Assembly (NCBI RefSeq): GCF_020509005.1
Contig: NC_063016.1
Span: 4,836,001-4,900,000 of the forward strand
Source: Fulvia fulva
Lineage: Eukaryota > Ascomycota > Dothideomycetes > Mycosphaerellales > Mycosphaerellaceae
Direction: 5' to 3'
DNA length: 64,000 nt
The notes below the pieces were generated by a model that saw nothing but the letters and a program-made list of their open reading frames with translations, searched no databases and was not told the DNA's origin. Positions within the stretch are counted from its first letter, which is position 1. Each line of letters begins with the position of its first letter. This document shows positions 1 through 12,900 of the stretch, in pieces. The translations under genes were made by a program, and so were the position numbers.

Positions 1-1537
1 CTTTCTAGTCTTATATTAACGACATACTACGAGAGTTCCTTAACGACTTTGCGTCGGTATACCTAGATAATATACTCATCTTTAGCGACACTCTTAAGGA
101 GTATATAGAGTATATTAAGAAGGTACTTCGTAAATATAGTGAAGCCGGCCTACAACTCGACATTACTAAATATAAGTTTTATACCTAATCTACTAAATAC
201 CTAGGCCTTATTATCGGCAAGGACGGAGTCTTAGTAGACCTAGCTAAGGTACAAGCTATAAGGGAATAGGAAACACTAGTAAACGTAAAAGATGTCCTTA
301 CGTTTAATAGGTTCTCCGGGTTCTATCGGCGCTTTATTAAGGACTATAGTAAGATAGTATTACCTATAGTAAAGCTGACTAAGAAGGACTGCCCTTAGTA
401 ATAGACAGAGGAATGTTAGAAGGCATTCGACGGACTAAAGCAAGCTTTTACCGATACTAAAGGCACTATATTAGCGATGTTTGTCCTAGGACGTAGAACA
501 GTACTTAAAACGGATATAAGTAACTTTATTACGGCTACGGTCCTATCGTAATACGATAAGGACAACATCCTAAGGCCAATCGTATACCTGTCTAAGAAGA
601 TAAGCCCGTAGGAGTACAATTACGACATTTATAACAAGGAACTACTTGCTATCGTTAAAGCATTTAAAGAGTAGAAGCACGAACTTATAGCTAGTAATAT
701 CGACGAACTAGACTTTAAGAACTTTACTAATCTAAGCGGCCACCTAGTACTAGTATATAGCGACTATAAGAACCCCGAATACTTTATAACTTCTAAGTAA
801 CTAAATAGACGATAAGTAAGATAGGCCGAGTTCCTCTTATAACTCTCCTTTAAGATTATATATCGTCTAGGTGTTTAAGGAGCTAAACTAGACAGCCTTA
901 CTAGACGTTAATAGGATGCGATTCTATATAACAAATCAGACCCGTAGTACGTATAGTAGGATTATATACCACTTAAACTAGAACACTTCTTATCTGCTAG
1001 CGCTAGCTAAATCCTACGGCTAAGCGTATCTAAAGTCGAAGGAGTAGTAATAGACGAAGCGCTATTAGCCGACATTAGTAAGCTATACGAACAGGACGAT
1101 ATAATCGAAGCTACGACCTAGTTAGTAGTAGGCGAACCTATTAAACTACTACGAAAGAACAAGATTGACGACAAGTACGTAATACTAGTCGATAGGATGA
1201 TCTATATTAAGAACAGACATAGCGGTTATAGTCTCTTTATCCTACCTACCGAATACAAGGGAAATACTAGACGTATACGTATCGTTAAGGCCTTCTACGA
1301 TATACCTACTATAGGACACCCCGGCAAGATAACTACGAGCCGGTTAGTGTTACGTTACTATATATAGCTACGAATGACACGGTTTATTAGATCTTTCGTA
1401 CGAGTATACCGTATATACCGTAATAGCCGTAGTATTAACGAACCTTAATATAGACTACTTACTCTACTACTAGTCCTATTCGACACGTAGGACGACGTTA
1501 CCTTAGACTTCGTTATCAAACTACTAAGGGCTAAGTA
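1..1537 (+). pseudogene. Gypsy-F: RIP-degraded Ty3/Gypsy pol fragment (RT, RNase H, integrase N-terminus)
   Basis: The plus strand gives a recognisable but stop-ridden pol translation. It starts inside reverse transcriptase, with the catalytic YLDN motif at 60-71. The RT thumb follows ([13 protein letters not shown] near 310-355), then RNase H (YDIYNKELLAIVKAF near 620-665 and YSDYKN near 760). After the tether comes the integrase zinc-binding region (IGHPGK near 1310) and the start of the core (LDFVI near 1505). Nearly all stops are TAG or TAA where Gln or Trp is expected, as RIP produces. The fragment is cut off on the left by the window and on the right by LINE-A copy 1. Its RT closely resembles that of Gypsy-B, so both are probably one family. 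It is non-functional. Confidence 0.85.
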
Positions 1538-1561
1538 TATAGATAGATAGATGATTCATTT

Positions 1562-1593
1562 ACCCGTTGTGGTGCCCTCCGGCCCATGCGGGT
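1562..1593 (-). other. LINE-A 3'-terminal hairpin
   Basis: The sense strand has stem ACCCG/CGGGT around an inner TGG/CCA and a GCCGGAGGGCA loop, just upstream of the TCTA tail. LINE-B and LINE-C have hairpins of the same architecture with different stem bases. A role in recognition by the element's reverse transcriptase is inferred from position. Confidence 0.6.
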
Positions 1594-1736
1594 TTATGTC
1601 TATATATGTTACTGCATAAGGTAGGAAACCTATTCCTAGGTAAAAACCTCCTCTCCTTCTCTAATAGCTTCCTTGCCATGAGTTCTCAGTTTTCCTTCCA
1701 TTAGGGTGCACTAGTGTCATGGTGGTTAGCCTCTGA

Positions 1737-4700
1737 CTACCTTGTCTGCAACCCTAGAGTTGTCCCCCTCTTCCTGCTCTCCTCCTCCTTCTTTCTCTCC
1801 TCAATCCATCTCTCTGTTTCCCTAGTAAGAGAGAACTGCTCCAAAAATCCTTGGTGGATGATCCACCTTGTAATTCTCTGGAGGTCTCCCTTATTGCTGA
1901 TCATGGCTTGGAAGTTTCTGTTCCTTGCCCTTGCCCTCCATTCACCTCTCCCTGTACTCCATTCTTTGCAAACCAGAAGTCTATGTTCGACATTCTGGGA
2001 CAGGTAGCCGCATGGGCAACTCTTGTCTTCGATACCTGGGACTTTTCTCTGATGCAGGTATGCCCTGACTCCGATGTGTTCAGAGCGGATTTGTATTGCT
2101 ATGCTTGCTTCTGACCTGGTCAGGTCTGAGTACAGTCGGTAGTTGTGGCTACCAAACTGTTGGAGTGCCTTTGGGGTTCCTGGCCTCTGTGGGGTTCTTG
2201 TCCATTCAGTCTTCCAGAGGAGTCCTGCCATCCTTTCAGCTAGAGACTGTTGCTTCTTCCCTTGGCTGGCTGCTGATTCTCTCCCCTGAGCCCCTCTGTC
2301 CTGTTCCTGCTGGGCTAGGTGCAGCTGTTCTGTTAGTTCTTTAAACTTCTGCAGGTCCTGCTGCTTCTGTGGGGCTGGATTGGGTCTTGCTTGTCTGTGC
2401 CTTCTTGTGCACTGGCTCCTGATTTTGTTGACTGCCTTCTGGATTACTAGCTGGGCTGGGTATGCAGACGTCTTTCCTGCATACTGGTATCTCAACCCTT
2501 GAAGGTAGAGCTTGGCTGGTGGGGAGCTAGACTCCATTTCGACCACCCTTGTTGGAGTTGACTTGTATGCTCCAAGCACCTTTTTCAGACAGGAGGCTTG
2601 GGCTCTGCTGATGGGATCTGCAATTCTCTTTGGGATCTTGTCTTGGGCTGACCAGATCTGGGCTCCATATAGCATGGCTGGCTTCACAATGGCCTTGTAC
2701 ATAACCTTTGCTTTCGCAAATGTGGCTCCCCATGTGGAGGCTGTAAGCCTGTCAATTGATTGCCTGTTGTTGTCTGCTCTTGCCTGTGCTTTCTTGACCT
2801 GTGGTCCCCAGCTGAGCTTTGGATCCATCCATATTCCTAGCACCCTTAATTCACTTGAGGGTTCTGTTGTGTGTCCCTGAATAGTGATTAGGGCTTGCAT
2901 ATTGTGTCTGTTTCTGGCTCTACTGAAGTGGATGAGTTGATACTTCTCTGGGGCAAATCTGGCTCCATGTTTCCTGGCCCATTCCTCACATTCCTTGTGT
3001 TTCTTCTGCAAGATTCTGCAGTTCTCTTCTGTGCTGTCTGACCAGGCTAGGATGTTTGTGTCATCCACAAACCCTGAGGCTGATGTGTTTCTGGAGTTTA
3101 GCTTTGCTAGTAGGTCTGCCATAAAGAGGAGAAACAGGATTGGAGACATTGTTGATCCCTGTGAGATTCCTGTCTCTGTAGGCATGCTGTTAGATTTGTA
3201 TCTGCCCAGTCTTAGTCTTGTGGTTCTGCCTCTAAGGAAGGACTGGATGAACTAGACTGTCCAGTTAGGGATAGCCTTCTGTTTCAGGATGTGGATCAGC
3301 CTCTGGTGTGAGACATTGTCAAAGGCTCCTGATATGTCTAGTGAGAGGAGTGTGGCTGCTTTGTTGTTCCCAAAGTGCCACAGGGTCTTGATCTGCTCTG
3401 TGATAAGTTCTACAGCTGTTAGTGTTGATCTTTGTTTCCTGCCTCCCATCTGTTCTTCAGGAAGGATTCCATGTTCTTCAGCTAGGTTTGTCAGCCTTTC
3501 TGCTATGATCTTTTCCAAGAGTTTGCCTAGTGTGTTGAGCAAGGCAATAGGTCTGTATGCCTTTAGCTTTGTGTAGTCCTCTTTCTGTGGTTTTCTCAAG
3601 ACCACAGTCAGTGACTCCTTGAAGTGTTTAGGGCAGTGTCCTTGGGCCATGCACTGTGAAAAGATGTTTGACAGTGCAGGGGAGATCTGGTCCTTGCATG
3701 TCTTAATGAACAAGTTTGGAATCCCATCTGGTCCTGGGGCCTTGTTTCCTGAGAGTGTCTTAATGATGCTCTTGATCTCTCCCTCTCCCACTGTGCAGGA
3801 TTGCTCTAGTGGTGTTGGATACACACTGCCCTCCAGATCCTGCAGGTCAGCTTCTACCTGTGTGCCAAAGAAATGTTTCCCCAATGCCTGTGCCTTTCCT
3901 GGGAGAGTGTGTTGGATTACTCCTTCCTGGTCTTCAATGTTTGGAAACTGGGGCAGCATGTTTCTGTCCTGTGTGGGTTGTCTTGCCCACTTTGCTAGTT
4001 TCCACATCTTCTCAGGATTCTGGGTAATGGATCCAACTGTTGACCTCCACTCCAGCATCTTGTCCCTCTTGATCTGGGCCTTCTTGTCTCTGGTTGCCTG
4101 GTTGTATCTGTCCCATGCTTCCTGGGAGTGGCGCTGGGTAAGGGCTCTCCTGGCCTGCCTGGCTGCCTTGACCTTCTCTGAGCATTCCTTTGTCCAGAAT
4201 GGCTTCTGGTACAGTGACTGTTTCTTTTCTCTGGTGTGGGCTGCCGCAGTTTCCTGCATTGTTCTAACCAGTTCTGCCACTGCTTGGTCCATGTCTAAGG
4301 CTGTTTCCAGTCTCCTGGTCTCTAGTCCAGCTAGCTTCTGTTCCAGGTCTTGTCTGATCTGTTCCCAGTTGGCTGCCTTCCAGGCCAGCTGAGGTTCTAG
4401 GTCTCCTTCCTGCTGTGTCTGTGTTTCAAACTCCACCTGAATTGGGAGGTGATCTGATGAGGACTCCAAGTCCTGGTTAACCCAGCATCTGGTGACCTTC
4501 TGCTGCAGGTCATGTGATGCAAAGCACAGGTCAATGGTGCTTGAGCTTGCTCTCTGTGACCAGGTAGTTAGGCCCTTTGGGGTAACTAGGTGCATGTTGT
4601 TGCTTTGGGTAGTGGAGAGGAGTCTGTTAGCTAGGAAGTGATGGGCAGGTGCAAAGTCTGATCCCCATGTAGGATGGTGCAAGTTGAAGTCTCCCAGCAC

Positions 4701-5123
4701 GATGTGTTGGGAGTCACTCTGCAGGATGTCTGGCAGCTGTTGTAGTGTGCCCAGCTGGGTGCTGCTTCTGGAGCTGGGGGGTGGGTTGTATACACTGTGG
4801 ATGTGGATGCTGCCTTGGTTGGTGTTGAGTCTGACTGAGGTGATGTCTCCCCCTTCCTGTTGGATTTGTTCCCAGCTGTCTGTTGCCATCTCTTTGCTGA
4901 TGTACATGCATGTTCTAGGGGTGCCTTGTTTGGCTAGGAGTGTGTGATACCTTGGGTCGTTAGCAGTAGATGGTCTGTTAGATTTGCTGTTGATCCAAGG
5001 TTCCTGGACTGCAATAACTAGGTGTTTCTTTGGGTCCAGTGCTTGGAGAAAGCTTCTCTGGACCTTGTGCTGGCTTTTGTTGACGTTGTACTGGATAGTG
5101 GTAAGATTAGGTGTCTCAATCAT
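1737..5123 (-). pseudogene. LINE-A ORF2 (endonuclease-reverse transcriptase), one internal TAG
   Basis: This 1,128-codon frame is interrupted by a single TAG at 3252-3254, codon ~624. The N-terminal AP-type endonuclease shows IQYNVN, QEPWIN, GDFNLHHP and SSDHLPI. The RT domain shows SLDISGAFD (~593), GISQGSTMSPILF and the catalytic FVDD (~685). A Cys/His cluster (CPCGY..H..C) lies near residues 1035-1055. No RNase H domain is seen. The TAG falls between palm motifs and would arise from CAG by a CpA-to-TpA change. The start ATG overlaps the ORF1 stop as ATGA, suggesting termination-reinitiation. The identical TAG occurs in copy 2. The intact protein would nick target DNA and prime reverse transcription from it; this copy should make only a truncated product unless the stop is read through. 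Confidence 0.85.
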
Positions 5124-6378
5124 GACTCATCCATGCTGGTCTCCTGCTGGTCTTCTCGTGCTTCCTGCTGCTGGCTGCTATTTGGGATTGTGGTAAGGTT
5201 GAGCCTGCTTTGTGACGGGTCTCTTCCTGCAACCACAATTGATTTTGGTCTACCCATAGCAGGGTGGCCTTGGGCCTGTGTGGTCTCTTCTGTTCTGCCT
5301 CTTTTCAGAGGGTTGTAGACAGTCCTTAGGGGTTCTTGGGTGATTGTCCCTGTCTGGAATCTGATAGGGGTGTTGATCCTGGCTTCTCTTGCCCTCCTCT
5401 TTGCCTCAATCCTAGCTGTGCAGTCTTGGGACCAGGAAGGGTGTTTCTTTCCACAGTATGCACATCTGGCTTCGCTCTTTAGGGCTGTGCAATTCTGTAC
5501 TTTGTGGCTACCAGCACAGTGGGAACAAGTGTCCTTTTAGCTTGGGCATCTAGTAGAGATGTGACCATACTGTTGGCACTTGAAACATTGCAGTAGTCTG
5601 TAGGTGCTTCTATGGATTTCTGTGTCCATTCTTTCACATTCCTAGAAGATGCCCTTGTCAAGCACGGTGTTTGCCTGTTCTACAGTGCCTATCCAGAGCA
5701 CTAGAGAAGACTCTCTCTTTGTGTCCTTTGTCTTTCTGTTGACCCATGCTGCTTTTGTGATCTGTAGCCCTGGGCATACAGCCTGGTTCTGGTCCTGTAG
5801 CCTCTTAAGGTCTCCTTCAATGTCAAACTTTGTGGTCATCCTATAGGCAATAACCATATTTTGTTGGTGTGAGACCTTAGCCGTCTTGCCTAGTTTGACT
5901 GTCCACTCCTTCTGTGTCTCTAGCCTCTTCCTGTCTTGCTCCTGTGCTGTGAACAGCTTAAGGACACCTCCCTTCTCTTTCCTGGCTCCAATGATGCCTT
6001 GTATCCCAATCTTCTGTATGATCTCCTTGCCTAACAGGCCCTCAATCTCTTTCTGCTCTTGCTGGTCGGAAATGTAGACCTTGATAGCTGTTTTCTGGGG
6101 GGAGGGTTTTGGGATGCAACTGCTACCCAGGTTGGTTGGCTTAGTTTCTAGCCTTCCTGTGTCCTCTTCTTTGCTGCTGCTGCTACTGTCCTGTTAATGA
6201 CCTGTCCTGTTTGGCTCCTTAGTGCTTTTAGCCCTCTAAGGAGCTCCAAAATCATCCCCTTAAGTGCTCTTTCTAGGTGCTCGCCATCTCCTGCCATTGC
6301 CATTGTTTCTGCCTTCCTGCAGACCTCCTTCCACTCGTTACTCTCCTGCTCCTGGTCGTTTCCTGCGATCGCTATCAT
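5120..6378 (-). pseudogene. LINE-A ORF1 (RNA-binding gag-like protein), broken
   Basis: This is the gag-like first ORF of about 417 codons. It is interrupted by TAG at 6148-6150, an apparent frame change in a run of C just downstream, TAG at 5642-5644 and TAA at 5537-5539. CCHC knuckles follow in the C-terminal third (CFKCQQYGH, then CSHCAGSH and CAYCGKKH). The TAA sits where LINE-B has Gln, and both later stops fit RIP of Gln or Trp codons. ORF1 proteins of Tad-like elements coat the RNA. This copy cannot make a full-length one without readthrough. The TGA stop overlaps the ORF2 start. Confidence 0.75.
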
Positions 6379-7013
6379 CGTGTCCTCTTTTCTTTCTATA
6401 ATAGTCCCGTTATATCCTCCGCCGGTACTAGTTATTCTCGTCGAGGAGCTTGTTCACGATATCCTCTTCACGCTATTATTATATATTCTTAGGATAGTAG
6501 AAATAGAACATAACCCTATTATCGGCTTATACCTTATAATACTAGGGATAGCTAATAGGCAATATATATTTACTTTCCCTAATAATAGTATTAACTCTAA
6601 ATATATCGACTTCTCCTATACGTAAAAACATAACCTACTTCTAATTAAGCTTAACAATCTATTAGCTCTCGAGTTAGCAAATAGATCAATAGCTAAAGAA
6701 ATAATAGAATACCGTATAAACCTAGAACTTATACTTAGTAACAGTTATATAGAGATAAGAACCTTCTAGGTAACTTATCTTAAACACGATATTATACTCG
6801 GAAGACTATAGTACGACGAATACTAACTAGGCATCTACTTTACCTCTAGTATAATAATACTTAACTCGGAGTACTATAAGGAATATTGCCTATAGGATAG
6901 TAAGCTAGTTTAGGCCTAAAGTGTTAATAATAGAGGATAAGAGCCTATAGTTACTACGTAGAAGTTCGAGACTAGATTACTAGTACGACTACCCTTCCGA
7001 ACTACTATAGAGG

Positions 7014-7019
<6 letters not shown>
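6379..7019 (+). pseudogene. Gypsy-B fragment 1: protease region
   Basis: The plus-strand translation from ~6630 reads LNNLLALELANRS and later HDIILGR (6785-6805), matching the end of a Gypsy aspartic protease (usually YDIVLGLPWL). The stretch before 6600 is too degraded to assign. The fragment ends at 7006-7019, a 14-bp sequence repeated with one G-to-A difference at 19344-19357; these are the target duplications of LINE-B1. The element therefore continues at 19344. Confidence 0.7.
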
Positions 7020-7054
<35 letters not shown>

Positions 7055-8054
7055 TTGTTATTCCCCTATTCTAGGACCCTATTCGGCCTATATAGGTATA
7101 TATCTATTATTATATATAAAGGGAAACCTGAATAGGTGAAAACCCTTCCCGCCCCCGACTTCTCCTTATCTAGATTAGCTTTCCCTCTGAACGTACGTAG
7201 TCTATATCACTACCCTATTAGCTCCCGCTCCTAGCTAGTCTTATCGCGCTACGCCGTATCCTCTCTTCCTATACTACTCCTACTAGGCGGTACTATTCTA
7301 GCCAGCCCTTCTCTAGTATCTAGTTCGTAATATGCCGTAGGTCCTTAACGTTATTACGAAGTACCCTAATCGTCCGGTTCCTCGCCTTTACTATCTACTC
7401 CCCCCTTCCTAGCGACTACCTCGGATAGACGAGGAGTACGTACCGTACGTTCTAGGAGCGATAGCCGTAGGGATAGCTAGTATTCGTATATTCTAGAACC
7501 TTCCTCTATAATAGGTACCCCTAGAGGCCGATGTGCTCGCTTCGTAGTTAGGGTACTATACTACTCTATACCCTCGTAAGGCGGTAGTAGATAAGCTTCG
7601 GGGGGTACTTAACCGCGGATTTTATAGCTAACTATTCCTTAGGTTGTCTCTCTAGCTAAGGGCGTCTACTATACCCTATAACCTAGTTATTCTACCTTTC
7701 CTTCTATAGTTACTCTATAAACAATTTCTTACCCTCCTATTATATTACTAGCTATTCGTCCCTTAGCCGGTAGTTCGGCTCGTTTCCGGGTCGAATGCCC
7801 TTATACGCTAGTATTAATTTGCGGGCCCTTACGACTATACTAGCGATAACCTTCTATACTAGGTACTATACCGACTTGCCTAAGTAGGAGGTCCGTAGTC
7901 CCTAGATATATAGGTCGATCGGCGGTATAGCGGTCTCGTACTTAAGTATCCTTATTAGTATCGACTTATATACCCCGGTAACCTTCCTTAGGCATTAGTT
8001 TTAGATCTTCGCTAACGGCGCGACGAGTCCCTTTAATAGATAGATATTTCATTA

Positions 8055-8086
8055 AGCTATTATAGTGCCCTTTGGCCTATATAGCT
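8055..8086 (-). other. LINE-C 3'-terminal hairpin
   Basis: Outer stem AGCT/AGCT (8055-8058, 8083-8086) and inner stem TATAG/CTATA (8061-8065, 8077-8081) enclose a loop matching the LINE-A/B loop (GCC..AGGGCA in sense). The pairs survive despite heavy RIP. Confidence 0.55.
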
Positions 8087-8209
8087 ATACTATCTTGTTT
8101 TCGTATATATAGAGGGGAAACCGTGTTAGTAAAAACCCCTCCTCCTTCCCGCCTGTCTTTTCCTCCTAGTTGTTGTCTTAATTTTCCCTTGTTAGGGGTA
8201 CGCTAGTAT

Positions 8210-11200
8210 TATAGGCCTGCCCTAATGACTACCCTATCTACCACCCCCTAGCTTCCGCCTCTTGTCTATCTACTCCTCCGTCTCGCTAGCGAGGCTAAAC
8301 TGCTAGAGGTATCCCTACTATAGTATCTACCGAGAGATTCGGCGAATGTTACCTTTGTCCCTAATAATTAACTTATAGTCTCTCCTTCCCGCTTAGTGCC
8401 TCCAATTTCCCCTGCCTCTCGCCTACTACGGGCATCGTAGTAGTATATGTTCTAGGTTAGTATATGTTCTAGGTTTTACGATAGGTAGCCATACTAGTAG
8501 GCTGGGCTATAGATGTCTAGTACGCGTCTTCTAAATAGGTAGGCCCTTAACCTAATGTGTTCGGACCTGATTTGGATCGCTATGCTTGCCTCGGCCCTTG
8601 TCAGGTCCCTATATAGCTAGTAATTGTGTCTCTAGAAGGCTCGGAGCGCTATCGGGCCTATTGTCTTAGGGGGCTTCCTTTTCTAGTCCTGCTCCTATAG
8701 ATAGCTTGCTATCTATTCCGCTAGGCTTTAGGTCTTAGCCTTACTCCCGCCGGCCTAGCGAGTCCTACGCTCCTCCTCCTTTCGTACTAGCCATTCGGTG
8801 CTTGTCTATACGGCCGTAAAGGTAGTAAGGTCATCCTCTTTTTAGCTTGTCCTATGTCCTACCCCTCTCCGGTAGCGGCTTTCTATCTTATTCTTTACCT
8901 CCTAGATCGTGGTTTGTACTAGGTAACCTGTCGTCTTTACCGCGTATTAAATTCTTATTCCCCGGATATACTAGCCGATTAGTAGTATTCCTGTCTCTAT
9001 TTCTACCGTACTTATTAACGTTATCTTATATACGCCTAGTACCCTACGTAGGTTACCTACCTATGTCCTGTTTAGGGGTTACTCTATCCGTTTCGGGATC
9101 GGCTTACCTACTCCTCCTATTCCCTAAATCTATACCCCGTATAATATAGCTAGTCTAACGATCGCCTTATACATTACTCTTACCTTATCGAATATTGCTC
9201 CCTATATAGATGCCGTAAGCCTCTTTATTAAGGCTTTATTAACTTACGCTCGACTCTAGGCTTTCTTAATCTATATATTCTAGCTTAGCTTCGGGTCGAG
9301 CTAGATCCCTAGTACTCGTAGCTCCGCTAATAGCTTAGTCTCGTAGCCTTAGATTCTTACCGCCGCCTTTATATTATAGTATGTTCTCGCTTTACTAAAG
9401 TGTATAAGTTAGTACTTTTTAGGGGCGAACCGGGCACTATGCTTCTTTGCCTACTCCTCGCATTTCTTGTGCCTATCTTTAAGGAGGCGACAGTTCTCTT
9501 CTGTCGAGTCTGACTAGGCTAGAATGTTTATATCGTCTACGAACCCCGATACTAAGGTTTACGGAGAGGTGAGTAGGGGGATTAGATCCGACATAAAGAT
9601 TAGAAACAGGATAGGGGAGAGAGTAGATCCCTAAGGTATTCTAGTCTCTGCCTTTACCGGGTCGGACGTATACCTTCCTAGGACTAGGTATGTCGTCCGT
9701 TCCTAGAGAAAGGAGTAGACGAACGTCGTTACCTACTAGGGGATGCCTTTCTGCTATAGGATATGTATTAGCCTTTAGTATAAGACGTTATCGAAGGCCC
9801 CTACGATGTCGAGGGATAGTAAGGACGCCGCTCGGTTCCTACCGTAGTGCTAGAGGGTCTAAATTTGCTCCGTAATTAGCTCTATTACTATTAGTGTCGA
9901 TCGCTAGCTTCTTCCCCCTATCTATATTACTAGGAGTACGTAGTTGTCCTCGGTAAGCTACGTAAGTCTCTAGGCTACTATCTTTTCTAGGACCTTCCCT
10001 ATCGTATTTAGAAGTACTATTAGTCTATACGGCTTAGGCTAAGTATAGTCTTCCTTCTATAGCTTACGTAGCACTACTATTATAGACTCTCTATACGGCT
10101 TCGGCTAATACCCTAGCCGTAGGTACGCGGTAAACAGGTTTGCTAGGCTCGGCGCGATCTCTTCTCTATACTCTTTTAGTAGTATGTTTAGTATCCTGTC
10201 TAGGCCTAGGGCTTTCCGTCCTTTTAGCTTACTTATAACTCCTATTACTATGTTAGAGCTAACCGCCTAATCTATGTCTAGGGGTTCCGGGTATATACTC
10301 GGGTCGATATCCGTAAGGTCTACCTCTACTTACGTCGAAAAGAAATGGTCGGCTAATACTTTTGCCTTACCCCGGGGCGTAGCCTAGGCAATCCCTTCGC
10401 GGTCTACGATTAGGGGGAAGTGAGGGGTTTGCTACTCTTTAGGTAGTCGTGCCTATTTAGCAAGTCTCTATATCTGTTCCGGGTTTTCTATAACGAGCCC
10501 GATCGTTGCTCTCTAGTCCTATAGCTTGTCGCGTCTTATCTGTGCCTTCTTCTCTTGTGTCGCGCGACAGTATTGCTCCTACGTCTCTTAGGTATGCTCC
10601 TTCGTCTACTGTCGCCTTACCCTTCTAGCCTCCCTTACCTTTATAGAGCATTTAGGGGTCTAGAAGGCCTTCTACTACGTTAAGGGCTAGAGTAACGGCG
10701 TATATTGTTCCGCTACTTACTATATAACCGAGGTAATCTGTTCCGCTACTTGATCTAGCTAAGCTGCCGTCTCGAGTTCTCTATACTATAGTAGGTTCGC
10801 TATTAGGAAGCCTCTTATGTCGTCCTAGCGTACCTTCTTCTAGTTACGGCGTAGTTCGTTTACTAGCTCCTCTACCGCCTTCACCCCTAGCGTCGTTTAG
10901 ATAGGGATATAGTCTAAGGAGGCTTCTAGCGCGTAGTTCGGTCGGCATTAGACTAGTCTCTCTTCAAGTTCTCGTAATAGAAAGTATAGGTCGATCGTAC
11001 TTATACTAGTACGGGCCTTCTACGTCTCTATTCCCTTTAGTATTACTAAGGCTATTCCGTAGCGTACGGTTATATCTAGTAGCTTCCCCCCTAGAAACGC
11101 GTACGGGGGAGTGAATTCGAGTCCCTACTATAGGTAGTAGAGGTTGAAGTCGCCGAGGAGTACTTGCTTTATATCTTAGCTTAGGGTCCGCTCTAGGTAG

Positions 11201-11590
11201 GCGAGGGTTCCTAGTTCCCTACTCGTCCGACCCCGCGGTAGCGGGTTATAAACGTTATAGATCTAGATAGGGCCTTATGTCGTATCGATCTAGATTAATA
11301 TTATGTCTCCTAGGTTACCCTACTACGGTAGTATAACCTTCTACGACTCAAGGTCTATAGTCTTACTTACGTATATACATGTCCTCGGGATAACGCCTCG
11401 TTAGCCCGCGATTACGGTATAGTATCTCCGGTCATTATAAGTAGCTAGGAGTCCTACGTAGGGGTTGATCTATAGTTCCTATACCGTAATAACGTAGTAC
11501 CGTAGCGGGTCTAGCTCTTATAGAAAGTGGCGCTAGACCTTGTCCCTACTTTTATTTACGTTATACTATACGATAGTGATATCGTCGTAT
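8210..11590 (-). pseudogene. LINE-C ORF2 remnant (endonuclease-RT)
   Basis: Bounds are approximate. The endonuclease start is near 11580 (an IQYNVN-like stretch on the minus strand) and the RT FVDD-like site near 9540. The C-terminal Cys/His cluster is near 8450-8520. Stops occur throughout, mostly TAG/TAA. The overall domain order matches LINE-A and LINE-B ORF2. Confidence 0.6.
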
Positions 11591-11639
11591 AGTATTATTC
11601 GTTATCCGTAAGGTCCATTTCCGTACTAACCTACTATAT

Positions 11640-12900
11640 CTCCTAAGCCTATATCTCGCTATCCGGCTAGCCCTAGGGCCGCTAGGGCGCCCTAAAGATT
11701 CGTATTTAGCCTAGTTCGTTAGTAGCCCGGTTAAGGTGTCGAGGCCTACCGGGAGGTAGATACGTTTACGGTTAGGTTCTCTTATTCGTCTCTTCTACCC
11801 TCTTCCTTTTGCTCGGCTCGAAGCCCTTATATACGGTAGGTCCCTCCTACTATTATTAGGGGTACCTAGCTAGTATAGAGATCCTTGCTTGTCTCGCTCG
11901 TTCTTATACTACTATTCTAGCTAGGTATTAGCTTAAATACGCTAGGTGCCTTCTACTATAGTATACGTACCTGCTCTCCTTTTTAGGCATTCCCTTCCCT
12001 AGTATAGGCCTACGTAGTAAGGACACCTTAGGGTCTTCTCCCCGTATTTTAGGGCTATATGACCGTACTGTTGGCATTAGAAGCATTATAGTACCCTATA
12101 GCTACTCTAATAGATCTCCGTGTCTATTCTCTCGTAGTTCTAGAATAGCCTATTGTCTAGTATCTAGTTAGCTTGTTCCGCTGTCTCTACCTAGATAATA
12201 AGCGATAAGTATATCTTTTCTCGGTCTACTATCTTATATAGCTATGCCGCCTTCGTTAGTCGTACTCCTAGGGAGGTGTTCTAGTTCTATACTTAGAGGT
12301 AGGGAAGGTCTTCGACCTTAAATATCCTAGGGACCCCGTAGGCAATGACGGTATACTATTAGTAGGAGACTCGTGCCGACTTCGCGACTTTAGTAGTCTA
12401 CTCCTTATAGGTCTCTAGCTTTCGTCTATTAGACTCTAGTACGGTAAAGAGTCTTACTACGCCTGTTACCTTTACCCTCGCTCTAACTACCTCCTTTTGG
12501 CCGATTCTATCGATAATCTCCTTGCTTATTAGGGCTGCGATTTCTTGTTTTTCCGCCGGATTAGTAATATATAGGCGTGCCGCCTTACTTACCTTCGGAG
12601 GGGGTTAATTCTTACCTACTACTACTATTGCCTATATAGTTAGTCTCTAGGCTACCTTCTGTGTTACTTATTAGATTGTTTTCGGGATTTAGTGTAATAG
12701 CGCTTTTAGCGCTCCTAGTAGCTATGCTATAGTGTTCTTATATGTCCGGGCTAGGTGTTCGCTATCCCCTAGCAAGTCTTCCGCCTCCGTATATAGGGTC
12801 GTCTACGCTATATTGTTTGTCGTTAGCCTCTACTTTCTATATAGTAGGCCTTGGCTTGTGTCCTAGGTTTTTCCTTAGTCTGTTCCCCGGTTTGACTCTT
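11640..12900 (-). pseudogene. LINE-C ORF1 remnant (gag-like, zinc knuckles)
   Basis: Sequence upstream of ORF2 on the minus strand includes a CCHC-like block at about 12060-12090, clearly alignable by eye with the CFKCQQYGH region of LINE-B. Bounds are approximate and the frame is destroyed by RIP. Confidence 0.5.

Larger units (their letters stand above)
1538..6378 (-). mobile_element. LINE-A copy 1, Tad-like non-LTR retrotransposon, lightly mutated
   Basis: This minus-strand element has ORF1 with zinc knuckles, ORF2 with endonuclease and RT, a ~200-nt 3' UTR and a 3' tail of TCTA repeats (TAGA on the plus strand) near 1540-1552. Its 5' end is almost at the ORF1 ATG; copy 2 starts at the same point, so this is probably the natural 5' boundary. 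Every landmark in this copy plus the matching landmark in copy 2 sums to 46777, so the ORFs differ by no indel. The few differences I read (near 6240 and 6278, and in the 3' UTR) are RIP-type transitions. No target-site duplication is apparent, and the two flanks belong to different parts of Gypsy pol. Confidence 0.9.

Noticed and set aside
1530..6400. Target-site duplication for LINE-A copy 1
   Set aside because: No convincing repeat; the flanks are different Gypsy regions. For copy 2 only an AT-rich CTATATATA-like match was seen, too weak to claim.
7020..7055. TAGA repeat arrays as independent microsatellites or CRISPR-like repeats
   Set aside because: They always mark LINE 3' ends next to target duplications, so they are LINE tails.
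8847..9875. Plus-strand frames in LINE-C as genes
   Set aside because: They lie antisense to RIPed LINE-C ORF2 in sequence biased to TA and CG, with no motifs.
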